DNA from: Oligoflexaceae bacterium
Lineage (GTDB): Bacteria; Bdellovibrionota_B; Oligoflexia; Oligoflexales; Oligoflexaceae
Direction of reading: 5' to 3'
Length of the DNA: 8,298 nucleotides
NCBI GenBank assembly: GCA_947474445.1
Contig: CANJJY010000194.1
Span: 1-8,298, forward strand
In this document: one piece after another, positions 1 to 5,899 of the stretch
Layout of the letters: each line of letters starts with the position of its first letter
Numbering within the stretch: position 1 is the first letter of the stretch
The notes under the pieces: model-generated
The model's database searches: none
What the model was told of the DNA's origin: nothing
What the model saw: the letters and a program-made list of their open reading frames with translations, nothing else
Made by a program: the position numbers and the translations under genes

Positions 1-210
1 GACATAGCGCTCGCCAAGGGTTCCCCTGCATTCTAAAACGTCGGGAATGGCTATCCGACACATGGACAGGGTTGAAGGGCTTCTTTAATCCGTGTTATTG
101 CTTAAGCCCATCGTTCAGTTGAAAACTCTCAGTTGAGCGTTGTGACACGTGCTTTTTGATCTCAAGGACAGTCCCCACGATCAAGAGGTCGCAATCAGCC
201 CAAGAGATTT
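1..210. other. Leader / intergenic region upstream of the RIO kinase gene
   Basis: No convincing gene lies here. A short open frame enters from the left edge and ends with TAA at 34-36. It could be the last codons of an upstream + strand gene, but eleven codons cannot be identified. An octamer, TCAGTTGA, occurs twice at a 17-19 bp distance around 114-141, and GGGCTT/AAGCCC arms (77-82 and 104-109) could pair across a 21-nt loop. Neither is strong. I see no good -35/-10 pair for the downstream gene. Confidence 0.5.
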
Positions 211-1056
211 ATGAAGATCCCCAATCGATTGTTGCCTTTGGTTCACGCTCATATGATCGACGACGTAGTCGGACAGCTCCAAAGCGGCAAAGAAGCTGAA
301 GTGTATGTCGTGCGTTCAAACGACCGCTACCTTTGCGCCAAAGTTTACAAGGAAGAAAATTCCCGGACTTTCAAGCAAAAGACCCAGTACACCGAGGGCC
401 GCAAGGTGCGCAATAGCCGCCAGGCTCGCGCGATGGAAGGCAAGAGTAAATACGGGCGTAAAGAGCGTGAGAGCGACTGGCAAAACACGGAAGTCGAAGC
501 GCTCAGTTTGCTCGGTGCAGCCGGCGTCAAGGTTCCGGAAACCTATGGTTACTACGAAGGCGTTCTGCTCCTCCAGATGATTACCGACGCCGAAGGGAAT
601 CCAGCGCCCCGTTTGAACGATGTGAAACTGACACCTGAACAGGCTAAAGAATATCACCTGACGCTGATCCGGGAATCTGTCTTGATGCTCTGTGCGGGAA
701 TCGTGCACGGCGATTTTTCTGAATTCAACGTCCTGGTCGCCCATCAAGGTCTGATTATCATCGATCTGCCCCAGGCTGTTCAGGCGACGGCTAATAATGC
801 TTTTATGATTTTTGAACGCGATCTCAAGCAGCTCTCCGCCTTCTTCGGTCGCTACGCTCCCGAGGTCATGAAAACAGAATATGCGGCGGAAATCTGGAAT
901 CTCTACAAGCATGGCAAGCTGCGCCCTGATTCCAAGCTGACGGGAACCTTTGCTCAGAGTACGAAAAAAGCCAACGTCAAAGACGTGTTGGGTGAGATCG
1001 AAGCAGCGCGCGATGATGCGATGGAAAAGCTAGGCATCAAAGTCAAACGCCCCTAA
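211..1056 (+). CDS. Bacterial RIO1-family serine kinase/ATPase (PA4780-like)
   Basis: This 281-residue protein is an atypical protein kinase of the RIO family, of the type found in Pseudomonas (PA4780-like). It is presumably cytosolic. Seen in the sequence: an N-terminal nucleotide-binding segment SGKEAEVYVV (25-34) in place of a classical P-loop; the ATP-contacting lysine K44 in CAKVYK; a basic segment KVRNSRQARAM (about 65-75) that is highly conserved in bacterial members; the catalytic loop HGDFSEFN (166-173) with D168 and N173; and the metal-binding IIDLPQ (183-188) with D185. All catalytic residues are present and the length is normal for the family. The ATG is preceded by a modest AAGAGA. 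The gene stands alone, with an unrelated convergent neighbour, so context says nothing about its substrate. Archaeal and eukaryotic RIO proteins act in small-subunit ribosome maturation. A similar role in bacteria is only an analogy. Confidence 0.93.
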   Translation: MKIPNRLLPLVHAHMIDDVVGQLQSGKEAEVYVVRSNDRYLCAKVYKEENSRTFKQKTQYTEGRKVRNSRQARAMEGKSKYGRKERESDWQNTEVEALSLLGAAGVKVPETYGYYEGVLLLQMITDAEGNPAPRLNDVKLTPEQAKEYHLTLIRESVLMLCAGIVHGDFSEFNVLVAHQGLIIIDLPQAVQATANNAFMIFERDLKQLSAFFGRYAPEVMKTEYAAEIWNLYKHGKLRPDSKLTGTFAQSTKKANVKDVLGEIEAARDDAMEKLGIKVKRP

Positions 1057-1065
1057 TAGTCTAAA

Positions 1066-1096
1066 GCCCGGGTCGCCTTTTTCAGGCGTCCCAGGC
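1066..1096. terminator. Imperfect hairpin between convergent genes, possible terminator
   Basis: Arms 1066-1077 and 1085-1096 form eleven GC-rich pairs interrupted by a C/A and a T/T mismatch, with a 7-nt loop. The hairpin sits 10 bp after the RIO kinase stop and downstream of the fasciclin gene on the other strand. On + it is followed by A's rather than T's, and on - only by TTTAG. It is therefore not a canonical intrinsic terminator in either direction, but it may help end transcription or protect 3' ends. Confidence 0.35.
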
Positions 1097-1109
1097 AAAA
1101 AACCCTCTT

Positions 1110-1127
1110 ATCACATCGTGATTTTTT
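1110..1127 (+). terminator. Short hairpin plus T-tract, candidate terminator for the RIO kinase gene
   Basis: ATCAC (1110-1114) pairs with GTGAT (1118-1122) across a 3-nt loop and runs into six T's (1122-1127) on the + strand. The T-tract suits an intrinsic terminator, but the 5-bp AU-rich stem is weak. The T-tract overlaps the stop codon of the convergent fasciclin gene. Confidence 0.4.
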
Positions 1128-1647
1128 AGTTCGCTGCTGGAGGCAGTAGTACCGTGTCGATCACGTGAATCACGCCATTCGCCGCTGTAATATCGGGAAA
1201 GAGCACGCGTGAATCGTTGACGAAGAAACCTTCTTTTCTAATTTCAAAGCTAATCTCAGCGCCATTGATCGTGGCCGCCTTACCCGCTTTGAGAGCCTGA
1301 AGGGCTCCCACCTGACCCGATACCACGTGATACAGCAAGATGCTTTTCAGCTGTTCGGGATTAGCCAGCAGACTATCGATCGTCGCTTGACCCAGTTTTG
1401 CAAAAGCTTTGTCGGTCGGTGCAAGGACTGTGAAAGGACCTTCGCCTTCGAGCGTCGCCAGCAGATCGGTCGCCTGGAGAGCAGCCGCTAAAGTTTTGAA
1501 TTGTCCAACGGCACCGAGAATCTCAACGATGTTCTTTTGTGATTTGCGTTCGCTCGATCCATCAACGCTGGTATTCGCTTGCAGATGAGCTGAACTGAGA
1601 AGAGAAAGAGCCAAACTAAAACCAAGCAGAACTTTCTTCAGTTTCAT
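1126..1647 (-). CDS. Secreted fasciclin (FAS1) domain protein
   Basis: This is a 173-residue exported protein with one FAS1 domain, a fold linked to adhesion and cell-surface interactions. Its exact role here is unknown. The N-terminus has a typical signal peptide: MKLKK, a hydrophobic stretch 6-20, and a likely signal peptidase I site after A24 (LQA/N). The FAS1 domain covers about 38-170. It shows the N-terminal FTVLAPTDKAFAKL segment (72-85), the LLYHVV segment (104-109) and the closing GVIHVIDTVLLP (158-169). I start at the ATG at 1645-1647 because a GTG four codons upstream would place the GAGG Shine-Dalgarno motif inside the coding sequence. That motif sits about six bases before the chosen ATG. 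There is no lipobox and no membrane anchor after the signal peptide, so it should be periplasmic or secreted. It is monocistronic, converging on the RIO kinase gene. Confidence 0.92.
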   Translation of the reverse strand: MKLKKVLLGFSLALSLLSSAHLQANTSVDGSSERKSQKNIVEILGAVGQFKTLAAALQATDLLATLEGEGPFTVLAPTDKAFAKLGQATIDSLLANPEQLKSILLYHVVSGQVGALQALKAGKAATINGAEISFEIRKEGFFVNDSRVLFPDITAANGVIHVIDTVLLPPAAN

Positions 1648-1975
1648 AACGATCCTCACGCGAAATTTTAGGTTATCACTTTGAGTAGCTCTCTCCTTAT
1701 CGACGAGCTCGATCGCATTTGCAACTTCAATTATTTTATATCCTTAGATCAAAATCTTATTTGTCTGTCTATGTTCACAAGATCTACACGAACTGTCGCC
1801 AACTGCATGAAACCCAGACTTTGGCGAAACCAATGAAGTAGATCACTTTTATCAATTTTAGAAATAAATGGATTTGCCGTTAAGCTTGTATCTGCAGCAG
1901 GTTCCAGAGCTCAGATCTGAAAACCTTAAGGTGCAGAGGAATTTTCACTCAATCTTTACCGCAGGAGAGAATCTC
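1648..1975. other. AT-rich divergent intergenic region between the fasciclin and HPF-like genes
   Basis: These 328 bases hold no gene I can support. The region must contain promoters for the leftward fasciclin gene and the rightward HPF-like gene. On the - strand a TATAAAAT box lies near 1733-1740, but I cannot find a good -35 at the usual distance. On the + strand there is no convincing -35/-10 pair. Weak inverted arms GATCTAC (1781-1787) and GTAGATC (1838-1844) lie 50 bp apart. From 1868 an ATG is in frame with the HPF-like gene and would add 36 residues. It lacks a Shine-Dalgarno sequence and its product does not resemble the family, so I treat this stretch as 5' leader. Confidence 0.6.
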
Positions 1976-2419
1976 ATGATTACCATCATTTGGAAAAACA
2001 TCACTGAATCAGACCTGACGAGAGACATCATCCAACAGAGGCTCGACACGATCATCGAACGTTTCCCCGATCTCTTGCAGCGGCGGGTGACGGTCACCCT
2101 CAGTATGCAAAACTCCCCGCAGCAAGCTGGTCCTGATGCCTTCAACGTCAAGTTTAGAGTCAGCGAAGGTCGCTATCGGGGTTTGGTCGTTGAGCAATCT
2201 TCCTACCATCTTTACGCCGCGCTTGCCCTAGTCGTTGAGAGTCTTCTGGAAAGACTCAATCGCCACGGAGACAAATCGCGTATGCGCCGCCTGCATCAGG
2301 CGCGTCGCCAACCCACTTTCGACAAGGAAGCGTCTCATCAGCAGGAGTTAGCCCCCGATTTTGATGATAGAGCTGATGAAGCTATGTCGTATGATTTCCC
2401 CTCGTGGAAGCAGGCCTGA
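1976..2419 (+). CDS. HPF/RaiA-family ribosome-associated (hibernation) protein
   Basis: This is a 147-residue protein of the hibernation-promoting factor / RaiA family, which binds the 30S decoding channel of idle ribosomes. The pattern matches the family from end to end: an opening strand MITIIWKNIT, then the first helix (about 13-30, ending in IIERFPDL), a strand RVTVTLSM (37-44), a strand FNVKFRVSEG (56-65), a strand YRGLVVEQSS (67-76), and a last helix YAALALVVESLLERLNRHGDK (80-100). A basic stretch KSRMRRLHQARRQ follows, then an acidic tail to 147. It is longer than E. coli HPF (95) or RaiA (113) and lacks a recognisable long-HPF dimerisation domain. I chose the internal ATG at 1976 because AGGAGA ends eight bases before it and because the family's first strand begins there. 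An in-frame ATG at 1868 is the alternative. No partner gene is adjacent. Confidence 0.85.
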   Translation: MITIIWKNITESDLTRDIIQQRLDTIIERFPDLLQRRVTVTLSMQNSPQQAGPDAFNVKFRVSEGRYRGLVVEQSSYHLYAALALVVESLLERLNRHGDKSRMRRLHQARRQPTFDKEASHQQELAPDFDDRADEAMSYDFPSWKQA

Positions 2420-2478
2420 TGAAAATGAATAGCTCCTTGACCCAAAAGGTCTTAAAATAATGCTTAGGAAACAACAGC

Positions 2479-2537
2479 CATGATCGTGCAGCACAGGGAT
2501 AGCCATGAGACAAACGCTTGGGTTCTGCACGATCATG
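2479..2537. repeat. Perfect 13-bp inverted repeat enclosing a ribosome-binding site and start codon
   Basis: CATGATCGTGCAG (2479-2491) and its exact reverse complement CTGCACGATCATG (2525-2537) are separated by 33 bases. In the transcript the loop would hold the AGGGA Shine-Dalgarno (2495-2499) and the AUG (2505) of the lipoprotein gene. The 3' arm covers codons 7-11, in the signal peptide. A rough chance estimate for such a pair within 60 bp somewhere in this window is under one percent. It could act as an RNA structure controlling translation, or as a pair of DNA half-sites. Neither is proven. Confidence 0.75.
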
Positions 2538-3278
2538 AGCTTTTCTGCATCGGCGATGAGCCTATGCATCCTTCTCAACGCCTGTCAGAGTCATAGGCAG
2601 AAAAAGAAAGCGGTCGAACCTCTGCCCACGGAAAAGAAGGTTTTGGAAGAGACCCAGAGGACGAGTGAACCTCTCGCGTTTACCTTCTACGAATCAAAGG
2701 CTTTTGGCGGCAAGTGCCCGCCACCCTCCCCAGATCCTGATATCAAAGGGGGATTTGCCCCTGCCGAGGGTGATCCCATCACCGAAGCGCGCTGCACCGA
2801 CAATTGGATACCGCTCGACAATCCAAGCGAGCCTCCCGACATCGAGTCGGGTGATCGTCAGTGGTTGAGCCGCATCCTCGGTCGATCAAGCAGCAAAAAA
2901 GATTGGATCGATCTGGGCTTGATTCACTGCAAAGATCAGTGTGTCAGGCAAGTCGGCCAGGTGATTGAGATTAATCTTCCGACCTGCACCACGGAAGAAG
3001 CGGGGCTTTACCGTCAACGGGTGCCGGCCGCAGGGAGCCATTGCAATGGGCGCGTTTATACTCTACTGACGGATAGCGGTGAGAAAGCTAAGGTGTATAT
3101 CCAATCGATCTGTCCGAGCCGCCACTGGAAGAACTTGATCAAAACCAGACTCGGTCTCCCTTCGTGTCAAAGCAAGAACCAGATTGATCTGGAAAAAGAA
3201 ACTCTCCATGACCAGGCTTTTCTCGGTCATCTCACGACGGCGGATCAGGGGAAGAAGAAGGTGCGGCTGCTCCGTTAA
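2505..3278 (+). CDS. Cysteine-rich predicted lipoprotein of unknown function
   Basis: I do not recognise this 257-residue protein. It begins with a short basic start (MRQ), a hydrophobic core and the sequence LLNAC, so C27 is a plausible lipidation site, although N at -2 makes the lipobox imperfect. After a lysine/glutamate-rich linker (about 31-55) comes a compact region with exactly eight cysteines: C71, C97, C142, C146, C161, C180, C203 and C221. That even number suits a disulfide-stabilised envelope protein. C142 and C146 form a CX3C pair. No transmembrane helix follows the signal peptide and I see no enzyme motif. The ATG has AGGGA six bases upstream, and an alternative start at M11 would destroy the signal peptide. 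It lies 85 bp after the HPF-like gene and stops 2 bp before the end of the convergent RNase H gene. A strong inverted repeat surrounds its start. Confidence 0.75.
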   Translation: MRQTLGFCTIMSFSASAMSLCILLNACQSHRQKKKAVEPLPTEKKVLEETQRTSEPLAFTFYESKAFGGKCPPPSPDPDIKGGFAPAEGDPITEARCTDNWIPLDNPSEPPDIESGDRQWLSRILGRSSSKKDWIDLGLIHCKDQCVRQVGQVIEINLPTCTTEEAGLYRQRVPAAGSHCNGRVYTLLTDSGEKAKVYIQSICPSRHWKNLIKTRLGLPSCQSKNQIDLEKETLHDQAFLGHLTTADQGKKKVRLLR

Positions 3279-3280
3279 AC

Positions 3281-4099
3281 CTATCTTTTCTTACCGCGCA
3301 TATTCTGAGCCACTTCGAGATCGACCAACACTTTCCGCAAGGCCAGATCTCCTTGCAGTCCTCGCGCCGACCAGCGGAGAGCTTGCAGAAGAAACTTTGA
3401 TCGGTCGGCATCGCTCAGGCCTTCTGTCAATCGATCAGTGGCGAGACGCGCACTGAAGGCTGATGCACAGTCCTGAAAATTGCTGATGACAGCCTCGAGC
3501 GAAGTCAAGGTCGCTCGCGAAAAGGCATCTCGGCCTCCGACCCTGAGCTGCTTCAGATCGCCAAAGCCGGCTTTGCTGCCCAAGCGATTCAATTTTTGAA
3601 TATCGGGCCTTAGCTCTGCCTCTCCCTCTCTCGGTTCGGCAGCGACTTCGATCGAGATTTCAATAGGGGGACGAACAATTCCCATGTGCTTATCCATCTC
3701 GGTATTAGCGACGCGATCGGCTTCCGCATTCTGAGCGCGCCCCACCCATTCAATGCTCCAACGTGAAATCGTGGCGAGCGCGAGGAGGGCTTCTTTTTTG
3801 AGGGCCTCCATCATCGGATGCTTGGTCTGCCACTCGCCGGAGATCTGCATCACGACCAGCTTGCTGTCACCGCGGAATTTAACGTGATGCAAACCATGCT
3901 CTTGAGCGAGGGCGACCGCCATGAGGAGTCCGCGGTACTCCGCTTCGTTGTTGGTGGCCGATGGCATATAGCAAGCCCGCTCGCGTCCTCCTTGCCAATC
4001 GGTGTAGGCGGCTCCTGCCGCAGGTCCCGGATTGCCGCGCGAACCTCCATCGAAGTAGATTGTCACCCATTCGTCTGCCATAGGACATTTTCCCGTCAT
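3281..4099 (-). CDS. RNase HI-like protein with a long C-terminal extension
   Basis: This 272-residue protein has an N-terminal type 1 RNase H domain (about 10-137), an activity that cuts the RNA strand of RNA-DNA hybrids with two metal ions. The four acidic catalytic positions are visible: D17 in YFDGGSRGNPG, E54 in TNNEAEYRGLL, D78 in FRGDSKLVV and D128 in NAEADRVAN. The motif spacing and the AEY form resemble the compact RNase HI branch often annotated as 'reverse transcriptase-like', rather than E. coli RnhA. Residues 138-272 are extra: a proline/acidic linker, then a mostly helical, charged region I cannot assign. It does not look like the phosphatase found in RNase H/CobC fusions. The first ATG is used. 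An ATG at 4079-4081 (M7) is an equally possible start, since neither has a strong Shine-Dalgarno. It converges on the lipoprotein gene with only 2 bp between stop codons. Confidence 0.88.
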   Translation of the reverse strand: MTGKCPMADEWVTIYFDGGSRGNPGPAAGAAYTDWQGGRERACYMPSATNNEAEYRGLLMAVALAQEHGLHHVKFRGDSKLVVMQISGEWQTKHPMMEALKKEALLALATISRWSIEWVGRAQNAEADRVANTEMDKHMGIVRPPIEISIEVAAEPREGEAELRPDIQKLNRLGSKAGFGDLKQLRVGGRDAFSRATLTSLEAVISNFQDCASAFSARLATDRLTEGLSDADRSKFLLQALRWSARGLQGDLALRKVLVDLEVAQNMRGKKR

Positions 4100-4115
4100 G
4101 CTTAGTGATCATCGG

Positions 4116-4129
4116 CCGCAGCACTGCGG
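4116..4129. repeat. Short palindrome CCGCAG-CA-CTGCGG upstream of the RNase H gene
   Basis: Six-base perfect arms are separated by two bases, 17 bp before the RNase H start codon. If the candidate leftward promoter is right, the palindrome overlaps the transcription start, a common place for a repressor site. Repeats of this size also arise by chance several times in a window this long, so its function is uncertain. Confidence 0.3.
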
Positions 4130-4132
4130 GAC

Positions 4133-4162
4133 ATTTAAACACTAATTTTTTCAGTGAAACAA
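4133..4162 (-). promoter_or_regulatory. Candidate sigma-70-like promoter for the RNase H gene
   Basis: Read on the - strand, TTGTTT (4157-4162) and TTAAAT (4133-4138) are 18 bases apart. They match the -35 and -10 consensus at three and four of six positions. The site is about 34 bp before the RNase H start. It overlaps a candidate + strand promoter face to face. Confidence 0.25.
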
Positions 4163-4181
4163 GGTATCTTCCTGCTATAGG
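4154..4181 (+). promoter_or_regulatory. Candidate extended -10 promoter for the MNT gene
   Basis: GTGAAA (4154-4159) and TATAGG (4176-4181) are separated by 16 bases, each matching four of six consensus positions. TGC directly before the -10 gives the extended TGn element. It lies 40 bp before the MNT start codon. Confidence 0.35.
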
Positions 4182-4220
4182 CTTGAAGTCTGGGGCGGAC
4201 TTTTAGGGAGAGGAAGGCGG

Positions 4221-4595
4221 ATGATCAATGCCGATCAAAAGAAAGCGATTTCCAAGATTATATTGACGTGCCTACCTGAAGTGAAAGCGATTTACCTGTT
4301 TGGATCGATGGCTAAATCTGAATCGCGACCGGGAAGCGACGTCGATCTAGCGCTATGGCTGCGCGTAAAACCCGAGGCCGACAAGGTTTACGAGCTCAAG
4401 GGCCAGTTGAGTGCACTCACGCAGCGGGATGTTGATTTGGTCGACTTGCAGCGCGCGGATACAGTCACCCAGATGATTTCCGAGCGTTCGTTGGCATCTG
4501 CCTTAAGCTGTAGCTTCGTTCAGTGCTTCTGCGATGCGCTGATCATGTCCAGGACTTCGGCCGATTCATTGATCGTCCTCTGGCTCACTGCATAG
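4221..4595 (+). CDS. Orphan MntA-like nucleotidyltransferase (MNT) with atypical C-terminus
   Basis: This 124-residue frame encodes a minimal nucleotidyltransferase domain like MntA, the antitoxin that AMPylates HEPN toxins (HepT) in MntA-HepT modules. The motif GSX10DXD is intact (G28, S29, D40, D42 in FGSMAKSESRPGSDVDLAL). A third acidic position lies in RDVDLVDL (D70/D72), and a final family-like segment ADTVTQMISE ends near residue 88. Beyond that, similarity stops. Residues 101-124 are read from the antisense of the next gene's 3' end (76-bp overlap) and look like accidental coding. Typical MntA proteins are about 130-140 residues with a different tail. A HEPN gene is normally adjacent; none is visible on either side. 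The start is well supported by GGAGAGGAAGG just before the ATG. Inference: a truncated remnant or solitary domain. It may still bind and transfer nucleotides. Confidence 0.75.
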   Translation: MINADQKKAISKIILTCLPEVKAIYLFGSMAKSESRPGSDVDLALWLRVKPEADKVYELKGQLSALTQRDVDLVDLQRADTVTQMISERSLASALSCSFVQCFCDALIMSRTSADSLIVLWLTA

Positions 4596-5842
4596 TGACT
4601 GTTAAAAAAGCTGAACATCTGCAGCGAGGTATTATCCTCGTTGAATTCGGGGCTTCGCGCTAGGTTCCACTTCTGGCTCTTGTACAGATCGCGCGGCTCA
4701 GTGAATGGTCCCGTCAAAGCTGTGACCGTACCACCAGCGCCATTGCCTCCGCCCGCTGCCATTTCTTTCTCGAAGTCGAGTCCGCGCTGCGATTCTCGGG
4801 TCATGTGGCAAGAGCCACAATCAGTATTGCTGACATCGTGCATTCTTGGATTTTCAACGCGCCTTGTGGCATCGTATCGTTCTTGCAAAGTCTTTTCAGG
4901 TGCGTCGCGTGGGATTAGGTATTGATCGGTGATGGAAACCAGAGGACTCGGAAAGCCCAAGGTTCCTTGAGCGCCGGATATTCTCTGGATCTTATACTGC
5001 GTCAGAGGCACAAAACCATCGACGATCGTGCCGTTTTTAACTTCAAAGGCCTGCATCGGCCAATGACCTTCAAACATCGGAGCGGTGTTAGCTAGAGCCG
5101 CGACTTGAGTCAACTTCGAGGCTCGTGCGTAGCGGCCAACCAGGGTCATAAGCCCTTTCAAGAAGGGCGAGCCCACACCTTCTTTTTTAATGACGGGATG
5201 CGGACCGAGTGGTTCGCTCGTGTAATCGAAGCCGGCGGCTTGATGCAGGGCCACGAGGCCCTTCAGTAACTCTTGCCATTCGGCCTGGCTCAGCGTGTAG
5301 ATCGTATGGATGTTGGCATCAAATTCTGCTAGCTGGAGTTTGCCATGATCATCGCGCGTATTGAGAATCTGCCAGACGATCCGGAGTTGCGGCTTGCAGG
5401 CACCGCCATTAGTTTTCATGGGAATCGCATTTGCGCAGGGGTCAAAGCGGATACTGGCGAGATCAAAGGTGCCGAAAGTCTGAAAGAATTTGGTTTCGAA
5501 TTCCTCGTTGGAAGCAGTGGTCAGGAAGAAGTCATGATCCGAAGCGTGGGCATCGAGTTGGCGATTACGCTCCTTGCTGTCCTCGATCATCCGTCTATCG
5601 AGTTCGGCTAATACGCCTTTTGGAATATAAGACTCATTCGACCCAGGGGCCTTCCCATCGATGGACGGAGCCTCGGCGAGCAGTTCGGGCACTTCTATAT
5701 AGGGCATCAAAACCGAAACATCGTTGAGACTCAGATCGATAGCCGACGAGGGGCCCGACTCGGTGCTCGCTGTGTTGGACTGGGAGGCGGTACAAGAGGC
5801 GAGCAGAAAACAGCAGACCAGAGGCGAGAATCGACCTAACAT
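4520..5842 (-). CDS. Predicted lipoprotein with a single CXXCH c-type haem motif
   Basis: This is a 440-residue envelope protein of a family I cannot name. Its signal peptide ends in a perfect lipobox, LASC, giving lipidated C17 followed by T18, consistent with outer-membrane sorting. Then comes a Ser/Thr-rich linker and a large soluble region with two cysteines, C136 and C149, that could form a disulfide. Near the C-terminus is CGSCH (C342, C345, H346), the covalent haem-attachment signature of c-type cytochromes. It is followed by a glycine-rich stretch (AAGGGNGAGG). With one haem and no recognisable cytochrome c fold around it, an electron-transfer or redox role is inference. I start at the ATG at 5840-5842, which has GGAG 11 bases upstream. 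A TTG seven codons earlier also fits the frame but lacks a Shine-Dalgarno. Its 3' end overlaps the MNT frame by 76 bp. Confidence 0.8.
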   Translation of the reverse strand: MLGRFSPLVCCFLLASCTASQSNTASTESGPSSAIDLSLNDVSVLMPYIEVPELLAEAPSIDGKAPGSNESYIPKGVLAELDRRMIEDSKERNRQLDAHASDHDFFLTTASNEEFETKFFQTFGTFDLASIRFDPCANAIPMKTNGGACKPQLRIVWQILNTRDDHGKLQLAEFDANIHTIYTLSQAEWQELLKGLVALHQAAGFDYTSEPLGPHPVIKKEGVGSPFLKGLMTLVGRYARASKLTQVAALANTAPMFEGHWPMQAFEVKNGTIVDGFVPLTQYKIQRISGAQGTLGFPSPLVSITDQYLIPRDAPEKTLQERYDATRRVENPRMHDVSNTDCGSCHMTRESQRGLDFEKEMAAGGGNGAGGTVTALTGPFTEPRDLYKSQKWNLARSPEFNEDNTSLQMFSFFNSHYAVSQRTINESAEVLDMISASQKH

Positions 5843-5899
5843 ACTAAAATCACTCCACAACAAGAAAAATCAGCAGGAGAAGAGAACGGACACCCCCTG

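Noticed and set aside
77..109. GGGCTT/AAGCCC arms upstream of the RIO kinase gene as a terminator of an upstream gene.
   Set aside because: The loop is 21 nt, the stem is six pairs and no T-tract follows.
316..912. Long open frame on the - strand within the RIO kinase gene.
   Set aside because: It lies wholly antisense to a well-conserved gene, has no ribosome-binding site and its product resembles no family.
2436..2458. TTGACC followed by AT-rich sequence as a promoter, or GACC-CAAAA-GGTC as a terminator after the HPF-like gene.
   Set aside because: No -10 box lies at 16-18 bases, the stem is only 4 bp, and the following TTAAAA is not a T-tract.
4503..4530. An alternative frame at the 3' end of the haem-lipoprotein gene reading RIAEALNEATA and ending at TAA 4503-4505, suggesting a late frameshift.
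   Set aside because: It looks protein-like but is only eleven codons. The existing frame ends cleanly 17 bp earlier and there is no homologue to compare. It would be worth revisiting with an alignment.
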